Positions 1 through 6,661 of a DNA stretch of 22,320 nucleotides are shown here, piece by piece. Numbering within the stretch: the first letter of the stretch is position 1; the number at the start of each line of letters is the position of its first letter. Below the pieces are notes generated by a model, which made no database searches, was not told the origin of the DNA, and saw nothing but the letters and a program-made list of their open reading frames with translations. Source of the stretch: Candidatus Bathyarchaeota archaeon (GTDB lineage: Archaea; Thermoproteota; Bathyarchaeia; Bathyarchaeales; Bathyarchaeaceae); contig QMYO01000004.1 in NCBI GenBank assembly GCA_003662715.1, positions 1 to 22,320 on the forward strand, given 5' to 3'. Position numbers and translations under genes: made by a program.

Positions 1-24
1 AACAACCCGGAAGGAGGAAAAAAT

Positions 25-429
25 ATGTCGCGTAGTAAGTCTAAGGGTAAGTTGGAAAGTAAGTCTCATGGTATAAAAGGGTTTATGTTGGTTTTGAGGT
101 GCCGGAGACTCAAAACTAAGCTTCAAAAGCTTCTTGACGCTGTTAACGATATTGTTAAAGATCTGCCTGACGGGCGTCTCCTTAAGTTGGAGAGACGCCG
201 CTTCAAGCAGGTTAGCAAGGGCCGTGAATATGAATATGAGTATGTGGAATTGTTTGAAGGTTATGGTGGGAATAAGAGGCTTCTTAAACGTTGGAACGCT
301 GAGAAAGTTCCTCCTGAAGTCCTGCAGTTAGTTGAAATTGAACGTTTTTTCTGCGAGTTAAAAGGAGAACTCTTGAAAATAAGATTCTTAGTTGAAAAAC
401 TTCTCGAGGAGAGTGGAGCATGTGGCTAA
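25..429 (+). CDS. Hypothetical basic, helical protein
   Basis: I do not recognise this 134-residue protein. The ATG at 25 follows AGGAGG with about 8 nt spacing, which fixes the start. The first 20 residues are Ser/Lys-rich and probably disordered. The rest is charged and mostly helical, with heptad-like Leu spacing at about 28-45 and 105-130, so a coiled coil is likely. A tract of alternating Glu and Tyr sits near residue 70. There is no signal peptide, membrane segment or Cys cluster. It overlaps the next gene by a few bases, so the two are probably co-transcribed. Function is unknown; a structural or nucleic-acid-binding role would be a guess. Confidence 0.7.
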   Translation: MSRSKSKGKLESKSHGIKGFMLVLRCRRLKTKLQKLLDAVNDIVKDLPDGRLLKLERRRFKQVSKGREYEYEYVELFEGYGGNKRLLKRWNAEKVPPEVLQLVEIERFFCELKGELLKIRFLVEKLLEESGACG

Positions 430-1360
430 TAAGGTTTTAGACAAAAACGACACTACAAAAAATGTTGGACTCATAGTACAAAAAGAGGGTCATAGTACAA
501 AAATTTGCCCTGTTTGCGGTGAGCCTGGTACTCCTGTTGATAGGACTCCTAATCCGAAGTATCCTCATTTGGTGTATAGATATTATGAGCATGCTGTTAA
601 GCTTCCTTCTGGCCGTTGGGGGGCCAAGTACTGCTATGTCGGCCGAGTAACTCATAGTACAAAAAGCGCTGAAAACGCTACTAGCGCTTCCTCTCATAGT
701 GCAAAAAACATAGTACAAAAAGTTGACGCAAATAAAACTAGTCCTCCTGGGGAACCAACTCATAGTACAAATTTTTGTACTATGAGTGACATGTTTGAAA
801 GGGCCAAGTATCTGCCAGGATACAGGTCCAAAGGTTATACTACTCTTGGTGATATGAAGCGTTTAGGTTTGATTATTAGTGATTTTTCGGCTGAGGAGTT
901 GGATAGGTGGGAGGAGGAAGGTTTAACGGGGTTGAAGAACCATTTGAATGAGAAGGTTGGCTCCATTTATTATCGTTGCGAGTGTGGAGAGAAAATAGAT
1001 CAAGTAGACCTTTTCTTCAAACATAAAGGTAAATGTCCTAAATGCGGTAAGCAGATTGTTAAAAAAGAAAATTGGGATATTGTACACAATGTATACAATA
1101 TTGTACACAAAATAGAAAAAGTGAAGGAAAGGAAGAAATGTGGGAACTGTGAGTTTTTTGTTCCAGCTAAGGGTCTTGATGTTGGGGTTTGTCGAAAAAC
1201 TGGGAAAACCAAACATGAAAGCGAATTTTGTGACAGTAATATTCCAGGTTTAATTCCCAGCAAAATAGAAACATCTCCTCAAGAGGCTCTTCTTAACCGC
1301 TTCCTTCTTGAAGCAAGAAAGAAGCTAACAAAAGGTCAAATCTATAAAAAACATAAATAG
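422..1360 (+). CDS. Multi-zinc-knuckle protein carrying a DNA repeat array
   Basis: A hypothetical protein of about 312 residues. An upstream TTG at 392 is in frame, but GTG 422 sits 10 nt after GAGGAG (406-411) and overlaps the previous stop, so I prefer 422. Visible motifs are an N-terminal CPVCG knuckle, a central CECG/CPKCG zinc ribbon, and a C-terminal CGNC-FF...C...C knuckle resembling small zinc or Fe-S binding modules. The low-complexity stretch at about residues 17-120 is encoded by copies of a 13-bp DNA repeat, read as His-Ser-Thr-Lys or Ile-Val-Gln-Lys depending on frame. Nucleic-acid binding is plausible. A replication or partition role is only suggested by the repeats. No polymerase, primase or nuclease motif is visible. 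Confidence 0.7.
   Translation: MANKVLDKNDTTKNVGLIVQKEGHSTKICPVCGEPGTPVDRTPNPKYPHLVYRYYEHAVKLPSGRWGAKYCYVGRVTHSTKSAENATSASSHSAKNIVQKVDANKTSPPGEPTHSTNFCTMSDMFERAKYLPGYRSKGYTTLGDMKRLGLIISDFSAEELDRWEEEGLTGLKNHLNEKVGSIYYRCECGEKIDQVDLFFKHKGKCPKCGKQIVKKENWDIVHNVYNIVHKIEKVKERKKCGNCEFFVPAKGLDVGVCRKTGKTKHESEFCDSNIPGLIPSKIETSPQEALLNRFLLEARKKLTKGQIYKKHK
472..784 (+). repeat. Iteron-like array, consensus CATAGTACAAAAA
   Basis: Copies lie at 472-484, 491-503, 653-665, 695-707 (one mismatch, CATAGTGC), 709-721 and 761-771 (truncated), with an inverted copy at 772-784. The last two make a near-perfect palindrome around an A/T centre. All lie inside the CDS at 422-1360, but they are read in two different frames, so the DNA and not the peptide appears to be conserved. 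Spacing is irregular (19, 162, 42, 14, 52 bp). Confidence 0.75.
1079..1111. repeat. TTGTACACAA palindromic direct repeat
   Basis: ATTGTACACAA occurs at 1079-1089 and again at 1100-1110, exactly 21 bp (two helical turns) apart. An inverted half-site, GTATACAAT, lies between them. The core shares GTAC with the 472-784 array. It lies within the same CDS, so it could partly reflect the repeated peptide NIVHK. Confidence 0.45.
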
Positions 1361-1373
1361 GAGGTGTAATAGT

Positions 1374-1790
1374 TTGGGTATTGATTATGATTGGATTTTG
1401 GTTAGTGAGGAACCTGAGATTACGGATCCTAAAGGTTTTGTTGAGTTTCTTAAAAGTGTTGGCGACTGTTTCAGGGAAATTGTAAACTACAACTTTGTTT
1501 ATGAAGATGTAGATGAGTTAACTGCAAGAAAGAAGTGGGCCTTTCTAGGTTTTAAAGGCCCCTATGAGCATGGGCCACATTACAGGATCCCTCGAATGCA
1601 CCCTGAAGACGAAGAGTTAAAACGGTTTTTAGAAGACCTCTCAAAATACATGGAGAGATGTGAGTTCATAGTTATCAGCGAAGAGTTTCCGTATGTTGAA
1701 AACGCAATATGGAAAGTTATTCTAAACAAAGGAGAAGCAAAAATAATACCCTTAACGTTATGCCCAGAGAAGGAGGACAATTCAACATGA
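1374..1790 (+). CDS. Hypothetical protein (138 aa)
   Basis: Not recognised. It starts at TTG 1374, which follows GGAGGTG (1360-1366) with 7 nt spacing; the ribosome binding site overlaps the previous stop. The product is acidic and mixed alpha/beta, with no signal peptide, transmembrane segment or Cys cluster. A Gly/His/Pro-rich loop (PYEHGPHYRIPRMHPEDEE) lies near the middle. It ends in an ATGA overlap with the next gene, so translation is probably coupled. Function unknown; possibly an early accessory protein. Confidence 0.7.
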   Translation: MGIDYDWILVSEEPEITDPKGFVEFLKSVGDCFREIVNYNFVYEDVDELTARKKWAFLGFKGPYEHGPHYRIPRMHPEDEELKRFLEDLSKYMERCEFIVISEEFPYVENAIWKVILNKGEAKIIPLTLCPEKEDNST

Positions 1791-1999
1791 GTTTAGATGT
1801 TGTTGAGAAATGTCCATGGAAACTGGGTGACTGCTGTACTTATCTTAACAGTTGGCCTCCATGTAACCCCGACGAAGATTGGTGTCCCCTAAACGAAGAA
1901 TATTATGATTGGCTTAAACAAGAACAATCCGAAAAATTCAAAATAGATTTATTAATCTTCCCTCCTGGGCCAAAAAAAGAGGTGGATAGGTTTGAGTAG
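1787..1999 (+). CDS. Small Cys-rich hypothetical protein
   Basis: A 70-residue protein starting at ATG 1787, 10 nt after GGAGG (1771-1776) and overlapping the previous stop as ATGA. A longer in-frame reading from 1709 has no ribosome binding site and is rejected. The N-terminal half holds C-x7-CC-x8-C-x5-C with interspersed Trp and Pro, a compact metal-binding or disulfide knot-like pattern. The C-terminal half is charged and ends in a Pro/Gly/Lys stretch. It is the last confident gene of the left rightward cluster before a convergent winged-helix gene. Function unknown. Confidence 0.65.
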   Translation: MSLDVVEKCPWKLGDCCTYLNSWPPCNPDEDWCPLNEEYYDWLKQEQSEKFKIDLLIFPPGPKKEVDRFE

Positions 2000-2053
2000 T
2001 CGTTTTAAGCAGTTTCAAAGAGAAAGCCGTCAAAATCCATCCACTTTTTCATG

Positions 2054-2389
2054 TTATTCCTCCAAAATCTTTTTCCATGTCTTGTATAGTCTTACAAGTG
2101 CGTTTCCAAATCTCCGCGACAAAATGTATTCTCCCTTTGTTGTTCTTATCAACATCCCTAGATCTATCATTCTCTTAAGAACCCTGTAAAATTTTCTTTT
2201 TTGAGCTGGGTCACCGTATCCATGTGTCTTTATGAAGTCACTTGTTTCGTAGCAAAGTAATCTATGATGTTTCTTTATGTGCTCTATTATGTTTAGTGCA
2301 ATTTCTTCCCGCTCTCTGTTTTCGAAAACAGTTCTTAGAAGGCCTTCAAGACCACCTTTAACCTCGTATTCAACAAATTTGATAACCAT
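2054..2389 (-). CDS. Winged-helix transcriptional regulator
   Basis: A protein of about 111 residues starting at ATG 2389. The frame is open upstream to a TTG at 2503, but a TATA-like element at 2514-2525 would place the transcription start downstream of that TTG, so 2389 is preferred. Residues 40-100 form a helix-helix-helix-wing pattern: a first helix with a Tyr/Glu-rich face, a recognition-helix region near 'QKRKFYRVLKRMIDLGML', then a TTKGEYIL beta wing, as in archaeal winged HTH proteins that read T-G-Y signatures. It probably regulates viral genes and may autoregulate through the repeats in its leader. Specific family not identified. Confidence 0.7.
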   Translation of the reverse strand: MVIKFVEYEVKGGLEGLLRTVFENREREEIALNIIEHIKKHHRLLCYETSDFIKTHGYGDPAQKRKFYRVLKRMIDLGMLIRTTKGEYILSRRFGNALVRLYKTWKKILEE

Positions 2390-2400
2390 GTTAGACAACC

Positions 2401-2525
2401 CCAAGACTACTTGGACACTTATGAGACAAAAACTTTTTCGTAACTTCTCTCTTTTCCGACAAAAAACTTTTTCCAAAAGAGCTCTTGGAACCGAAAATGA
2501 CAACTTACTGTCAACAATATAAATA
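2401..2525 (-). promoter_or_regulatory. Promoter and operator-like leader of the winged-helix gene
   Basis: Read on the minus strand, a TTATTTATATTG TATA-like element lies at about 2514-2525. Downstream, the 16-17-nt motif GAAAAAGTTTTT(T)GTC occurs twice (+ strand 2458-2474 and 2425-2440), 33 bp or about three helical turns apart. Two imperfect palindromes, 2401-2414 (CCAAG...CTTGG) and 2473-2488, lie beside them. The arrangement suits repressor binding between the transcription start and the gene. Confidence 0.45.
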
Positions 2526-2576
2526 ACTCACCGAATGATACCTGTTCAATGGCAAGCACATTTAGAAGTTAGCGAG

Positions 2577-2804
2577 TTACTTTGTAACTTCTTGTGACTT
2601 TAGTTCTTCTATTCTTATGCTAATTGCAACCATGGTTGCCATGATAAACCCCACTGCGACACCGACAGATACAGAAAACAGATCGATGTTGACAATGCCA
2701 ATATTGTCCATTGCAATGGAACATAGAACAATCCCTAAGAACGCAAAGAACAAGAACAAATAAACAGTTTCCAACTCTTTTCTTCTTTTTGACACATACC
2801 TCAA
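2577..2804 (-). CDS. Two-TM small membrane protein
   Basis: 75 residues from TTG 2804, 6 nt after GAGGTGA, which itself contains the stop of the upstream gene. It has two hydrophobic segments at about residues 13-32 and 41-62, a short loop between them, and the C-terminal motif 'ISIRIEELKSQEV'. That ending, the N-terminal Lys/Arg-Lys start and the overall size repeat the pattern of the neighbour at 2811-3050 ('LDVKIQELKK'), so they look like diverged tandem duplicates. Membrane-located; a virion membrane or hydrophobic coat protein is possible but unproven. Confidence 0.65.
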   Translation of the reverse strand: MRYVSKRRKELETVYLFLFFAFLGIVLCSIAMDNIGIVNIDLFSVSVGVAVGFIMATMVAISIRIEELKSQEVTK

Positions 2805-2810
2805 ACTTGT

Positions 2811-3050
2811 TCACCTCTTAACATGGTTTCGAAGCTTCTTAAGTTCTTGGATTTTTACATCCAGTACTAGGAGCATGCCCAAGAAAATGCCTGTAATAGA
2901 GCCGATGAGCCACGAGAAATGGAACTCAAAGAAACCGAGAACCGAGACCACCACTTGGCCTATAAGTAGCACCACATATACCCAAAAAAGAACCAACACA
3001 TTTCTTTTGTCCCGTCTCAACTGCTCCTCAACTATTTCCTCCAACTCCAA
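2811..3050 (-). CDS. Two-TM small membrane protein, paralogue of 2577-2804
   Basis: 79 residues from TTG 3050, 6 nt downstream of GAGGAGGTG. An acidic then basic amphipathic N-terminus (residues 1-17) is followed by two membrane segments at about 18-39 and 46-65 and a basic tail. The C-terminal 'VKIQELKKL' parallels 'IRIEELKSQ' in the next gene. Small paired hydrophobic proteins are typical of archaeal virus envelopes and spindle-shaped virus coats, but no family signature is visible. Confidence 0.65.
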   Translation of the reverse strand: MELEEIVEEQLRRDKRNVLVLFWVYVVLLIGQVVVSVLGFFEFHFSWLIGSITGIFLGMLLVLDVKIQELKKLRNHVKR

Positions 3051-3053
3051 AAC

Positions 3054-3269
3054 CTACACCTCCTCTTGGTATTGGCATATTATGAATTCGTTTGGGATGA
3101 AAAACAAGATCTTAACTTTCTTCTTTCTCAAAACACCGACTTCATGATTTGCTTCGAAAACTATTGTTTGAAGTTCTTTTGCAAGTCTCATGAATTCTTC
3201 TTTATTGTCGAAAAACACGTAGTACGGAGGCCCACGAAGATCGAAACTACCAACCTTAACGGTTTTCAA
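3054..3269 (-). CDS. Hypothetical protein (71 aa)
   Basis: Not recognised. The TTG start at 3269 overlaps the TGA of the upstream gene, with a G-rich stretch (GGGGGAAG) before it. The product is small, soluble-looking and alpha/beta, with an aromatic strand ('PPYYVFFDN'), an amphipathic helix and a basic-to-hydrophobic strand near the end. No membrane segment or Cys cluster. Tight packing between the secreted Ig-like gene and the two-TM genes suggests one operon. Confidence 0.6.
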   Translation of the reverse strand: MKTVKVGSFDLRGPPYYVFFDNKEEFMRLAKELQTIVFEANHEVGVLRKKKVKILFFIPNEFIICQYQEEV

Positions 3270-3718
3270 AGTTCTTCCCCCTTTTCTTCAATTTTTAAGG
3301 GAAGGGTGAACCCGTAGTAGTCGTATGCTAAGTGTTCTGTTGTCGGCCAAAAAGTACGGTACTCTTTTATCAAAAGGTTTTGTGGAACAATTATGTCGAA
3401 TGTTTGATTCACCTTTTCCGTTAATACCTCTACTTTCAGTTTTGTACCTGACATGTAACATAGCTGCGTTACTGCTTCCCCGTTCTCATCTGTAATTAAA
3501 GCTTCACGTAAAACCCCGTTCAAATAAATAAGGACCCTAGCGTTAGGAACAGGAACAACTGCTTCATTCTCAAAAAAGTAAACAACAATAAACCTCAAAG
3601 GCAAAGCATCATCAACAAACTCCACATCAGAGGAAGGACACGGAGCACCAAAATAGGCCCCCACAATAATGGCTAATGCAAGTAAACCAACCCAAACAAC
3701 AGCCCTAACATATCTCAT
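3266..3718 (-). CDS. Secreted or anchored Ig-like beta-sandwich protein
   Basis: About 150 residues from ATG 3718, which has GGTGAG 8 nt upstream; an in-frame GTG at 3730 falls inside that site. Residues 5-25 form a signal peptide or signal anchor. Residues 42-112 form an Ig-like or carboxypeptidase-regulatory-like beta-sandwich, with 'TDENG' at 76-80, 'SGTKL' at 90-94 and a closing 'IIVP' strand. The same landmarks in the same order occur in the larger protein at 7016-7942 (TDSNG, SGTKL, IVVP), so the two are paralogues. Expected on the virion or host surface. A single N-x-T sequon ('NQT') could be glycosylated. Confidence 0.7.
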   Translation of the reverse strand: MRYVRAVVWVGLLALAIIVGAYFGAPCPSSDVEFVDDALPLRFIVVYFFENEAVVPVPNARVLIYLNGVLREALITDENGEAVTQLCYMSGTKLKVEVLTEKVNQTFDIIVPQNLLIKEYRTFWPTTEHLAYDYYGFTLPLKIEEKGEEL

Positions 3719-3771
3719 CAAAGATCTCACCCCAATATTTAACTTCCTCCTTCAACCGTAATTTCACGCAC

Positions 3772-4074
3772 CTATTCTTCCATTACCAATCTGCCTTCAA
3801 ATTTTAAATCAACATTTGGTTCTATTTCAACTGAAATCCTTTCTTCTTCAATTTGATATTTTATTTCGTCTTCAGATATTTGGCGAATTAAGTTATAGCA
3901 GACTTCACAGAGAAAGATTTTTGTATAATAAAGTTCTATCTCCCTCACGCAACACTCATAACCTTTATCCCTAAATGGGTCGTCACCACTCCCAAACATT
4001 TCTAAAACCTTTTCTAAAACTTCCTTTGCAGTTCTCCCACATAACCAACACTTAGTTTTTTCACTTATCCCCAT
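3772..4074 (-). CDS. Small zinc-knuckle protein
   Basis: 100 residues from ATG 4074, preceded by GGAGGTGGTGTT. A CWLCG knuckle near residue 9 and a CEVC pair near residue 56 (plus a CC pair near 41) suggest one zinc-binding fold split by a helical insert. The C-terminus is acidic with beta character. HNH-type Cys arrangements can look like this, but no His-Asn-His core is visible, so I do not call a nuclease. First gene of the leftward 4074-2577 group, behind an AT-rich promoter. Function unknown. Confidence 0.65.
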   Translation of the reverse strand: MGISEKTKCWLCGRTAKEVLEKVLEMFGSGDDPFRDKGYECCVREIELYYTKIFLCEVCYNLIRQISEDEIKYQIEEERISVEIEPNVDLKFEGRLVMEE

Positions 4075-4078
4075 AACA

Positions 4079-4177
4079 CCACCTCCTTAAATTTCATACA
4101 TATTTTTTAAATAATATAATATCGAACTTGGAAGTTGAGCGGTATGTCAGTGTCGTACATATTATGAGTAAATAGTT
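4079..4177 (-). promoter_or_regulatory. AT-rich intergenic region, promoter of the 4074 gene
   Basis: Read leftward, the stretch holds TTATATTATTT and TTTAAAAAATAT elements about 25-45 bp before the 4074 start, acceptable TATA boxes. It must also contain the 3' end of the ATPase operon transcript. The motif ACATATT appears twice. No hairpin terminator is seen. Confidence 0.4.
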
Positions 4178-4945
4178 TTATAGTATAATTTTTGGAACCG
4201 TGAGTTCTGGGTAGTTTTCTAGTAGGATTGCTTTGCTTTTCTTTCCGATCTTATGGAGTTCTTCTCTGATTAGGTTTAATGCCAATTGTTCATAAGCATC
4301 TCTCAAAGGTTTATACCAACTGTAGAAACTGTCGGGCAGATAACAGAGAAATTCATCTTCATATATTCTTCTTACACCCGATTTCTTCATGTCAGGGGTT
4401 GTCCAATGTAGGTACGCCCTAGCCAATCTGCTCCATCTTTTCACGAAATCCTCTTGTTCTTCTCCGTTTTCATTTACCCTTGGAGAGTCTCTTTTCAATA
4501 TCTTGATGTTAATTGCTTGCGGAAATTTTCTCAGTTTTTTAAAGATCCATGCAGGTGTTGGCGTCGTACATATTAAACATGCAAGCCTTGTCCTAGCAAC
4601 ATTAAGATATTTTCCTATAGCTATGAGGAGAGGGTCCCACCATTCTAAAGCATAACACCATAGGCCAGCATCATCCCATATGAGCCCTGGAACTCTCTTA
4701 AGACCCGATTCTTTTATTTGTTCAAGCTTATCTAAGAATTGTTGAGGATGGAAGAAAATAAACTGTTTAACCTTTTCCCACGCTTCCTTTTTCCTCATGT
4801 TATAGACTTCCATTAAAACTTCAACCATAACCTTAATGGAATATGCACTTTTCCCATATCCTAAAGGAGCGTAGACAACGATTAAATGAAATTCTTCAGG
4901 TGGTAAAAAAGCATTTAAAATTTTTTTAGTTGTTACGAAGGGCAA
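4178..4945 (-). CDS. P-loop NTPase, assembly or packaging/replication type
   Basis: 255 residues from TTG 4945, placed 7 nt after GAAGGGGG at the end of the upstream gene. Walker A is APLGYGKS (residues 26-33). Walker B is VPGLIWDDAG (85-94) with tandem Asp 91/92 where many AAA-type proteins have DE. A sensor-like 'LICTTPTP' follows at 124-131. The C-terminal half is helical and basic. Length and architecture match the single ATPases of about 250 aa conserved in many archaeal viruses, including the AAA-type B251 of fuselloviruses, but I cannot assign it to HerA/FtsK, Zot or DnaA-like lines from motifs alone. Its position in an operon with membrane proteins favours virion assembly or genome packaging. 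Confidence 0.8.
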   Translation of the reverse strand: MPFVTTKKILNAFLPPEEFHLIVVYAPLGYGKSAYSIKVMVEVLMEVYNMRKKEAWEKVKQFIFFHPQQFLDKLEQIKESGLKRVPGLIWDDAGLWCYALEWWDPLLIAIGKYLNVARTRLACLICTTPTPAWIFKKLRKFPQAINIKILKRDSPRVNENGEEQEDFVKRWSRLARAYLHWTTPDMKKSGVRRIYEDEFLCYLPDSFYSWYKPLRDAYEQLALNLIREELHKIGKKSKAILLENYPELTVPKIIL

Positions 4946-5554
4946 TTAACTGCCCCCTTCTTCAGGTGTTAAATCCCCTTCTTTCCCACGTTCAATTATA
5001 CGTTCAATTCCTTGCGTAAACTGTTGGATAATTACAGCTCTGCTAGGCGCAACATCTATGTTACGATAGCAAAGACCCATAACCGTTTCTCCACGTGGAA
5101 AAACATGTATTTTAAGAAAGCTTCTCAATTGGAAGTAGATTATGTACTTGTATCCTGTTTTCACTTTCTCCATCATTTGCAACTGCGATAGGCAAAGTTC
5201 GTAGGACCACCAATAAATTGTGTGCCATGCTTTCAACATTTTTGCGAACTGCGGATTGTCTCCTGCCCTAGCGTAGGGTTCCGCGGCCAACGCGATAACG
5301 TAGTTTAAACCGTGAAGCTTCGTCATCAAAGCGTAAACAAAGTTTTCAGGTGTCGGATCATATTTTACCCCTTGCTGTTTCTCCAACCATTCTAGGAACT
5401 TGTCTTCTGGCATCCTTATGAGACGTGAAACTTCTTCGATAATTGCTTTTCTCTCAGCTAATTGTTGATCTGCGATGACACTTACACCTAGGTCTTCAAG
5501 TTTCTCTTCGAAGCTAAGCTTCCTCTCCTCTTTTTTACCGAACAACTGTTTCAA
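4946..5554 (-). CDS. Helical protein upstream of the ATPase
   Basis: About 202 residues, not recognised. The start is uncertain: TTG 5554 is the first standard in-frame codon but lies 17 nt from GGAGGAG, longer than at other genes here. The product is predicted almost wholly helical. It has a charged N-terminus (KKEERKLSFEEKLEDLG), a long central helix pair with several Trp and Tyr, and an acidic tail ending in EEGGS. No transmembrane segment or Cys motif. It directly abuts the ATPase, so it is a likely partner in the same process. Confidence 0.7.
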   Translation of the reverse strand: MKQLFGKKEERKLSFEEKLEDLGVSVIADQQLAERKAIIEEVSRLIRMPEDKFLEWLEKQQGVKYDPTPENFVYALMTKLHGLNYVIALAAEPYARAGDNPQFAKMLKAWHTIYWWSYELCLSQLQMMEKVKTGYKYIIYFQLRSFLKIHVFPRGETVMGLCYRNIDVAPSRAVIIQQFTQGIERIIERGKEGDLTPEEGGS

Positions 5555-5568
5555 GGATTCAAGCGTTT

Positions 5569-6066
5569 CTATCTCCTCCCTTTACTGTAATATGCGATGC
5601 TGAAGAGAATGGCCATGAGAATTAAAAAGAACAATTGGTTCTGTGGAACCATCAACCAGTCTTTCATACCGTAGAAGAACGCGAACGGCGTCACTATTGC
5701 AACTAAAGCAACAACATGAGACCATGGAACATTGAATCTCCTACCAAAAGCGTATTTTACTGCTTCATCTAAATCGTGGAACTGCGAAGCAAAAACAAGG
5801 AAATGTTGCTGTGCAAGTTCCTTTACGCTGAACTTCGCTTCAAGCAAACCCATCATCTCAGCGTTCACATGTTTAAAGCTTTCCTCCAACAAAATGTACT
5901 GCGTCTTCCAATACTCCACTTGTCTCTGCAACTCTAAGCTTTTGGCGTGAAGATCCAAATATTTGTCTATAAGCTTGTAAACATCAACATATGAAATATC
6001 GTGAGTCTTCAAGTATTCTTCAATTTCCCTTGGAACCTCTATTTTCTCTTCTTTAGCCTCTACCAT
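5569..6066 (-). CDS. Coiled-coil membrane protein with C-terminal TM hairpin
   Basis: About 165 residues from ATG 6066, exactly 6 nt after GGAGG; an upstream in-frame start is ignored. Residues 10-100 are a charged helical region with coiled-coil character ('ELQRQVEYWKTQYILLEESF'). Two membrane segments near 118-136 and 142-160 are followed by a short basic tail. It overlaps the previous gene by 14 nt. The topology, a soluble coiled-coil head on a membrane hairpin, suggests a scaffold or membrane-remodelling partner for virion assembly. No family recognised. Confidence 0.7.
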   Translation of the reverse strand: MVEAKEEKIEVPREIEEYLKTHDISYVDVYKLIDKYLDLHAKSLELQRQVEYWKTQYILLEESFKHVNAEMMGLLEAKFSVKELAQQHFLVFASQFHDLDEAVKYAFGRRFNVPWSHVVALVAIVTPFAFFYGMKDWLMVPQNQLFFLILMAILFSIAYYSKGRR

Positions 6067-6661
6067 GAGCAGCCTCCTCCACAACTTTATCCAAAGTTTT
6101 CACAGGTGTCTGTGGAAGTAAGTATTGCAACGGTGGAATATCGATGTCTCCAGGTGCATCTTTCAACCAAAAAACGGGTATAGGTTCAGCGTGATCTGTG
6201 TCAACAACTTTCCTTAATACAAGAACAACATCACAAGTCTTACTATGTGTAACTCTAAACCCCTTGTATTTCGCTTTTCCTTGATCAAATTTCATTCGAA
6301 CTTCATATGGATACTGATGTAAAATTACACATTTACTGAACTCGCCGAAAGGATCCAGTTTAACGGGGACACCCAAAGTTAAGATCGTTGCATAAAGTCC
6401 GTCATAAAATTCCTTGGAATCAACATTAGTGACAAAAAGATGTAAATGTTTTGTTTTTTTCTGATAACATCTTGTAACGGCATGAATATATGTGTACTGT
6501 GATGCTTGAACCGTGAAAATATATTCGATGCCAAACAAGCCGCAGACAAGAAAACTCATGGATCCAATAAATGAAACCCATTTCCCCAATGGTTGTAACG
6601 CGGTCATGATAAAAAGTGTTACGATGAAAACTCCCATCGCGTATAGGTCATCTGTTTCCAT
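6053..6661 (-). CDS. Membrane protein with two N-terminal TM helices
   Basis: 202 residues from ATG 6661, 6 nt after GGAGGG. Two membrane helices at about residues 7-23 and 28-50 precede a soluble beta-rich domain (60-200) with 'HLHLFVTNVDSKEFYDGLY' and a run of beta strands. It is the second gene of the leftward assembly operon after the AbrB gene. The domain is unrecognised; a membrane-tethered assembly factor is a reasonable inference from the context. No catalytic motif is visible. Confidence 0.7.
   Translation of the reverse strand: METDDLYAMGVFIVTLFIMTALQPLGKWVSFIGSMSFLVCGLFGIEYIFTVQASQYTYIHAVTRCYQKKTKHLHLFVTNVDSKEFYDGLYATILTLGVPVKLDPFGEFSKCVILHQYPYEVRMKFDQGKAKYKGFRVTHSKTCDVVLVLRKVVDTDHAEPIPVFWLKDAPGDIDIPPLQYLLPQTPVKTLDKVVEEAAHGRG

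Noticed and set aside
472..784. CRISPR array
   Set aside because: The repeats are only 13 bp, irregularly spaced (14 to 162 bp), include an inverted copy, and lie inside an open coding frame.
1992..2189. A 65-aa plus-strand gene
   Set aside because: Only its first 20 codons look coding; the rest is antisense to the better supported winged-helix gene.
2390..2503. Longer winged-helix protein starting at TTG 2503
   Set aside because: The TATA-like element at 2514-2525 is too close, and the extra codons cover operator-like repeats.
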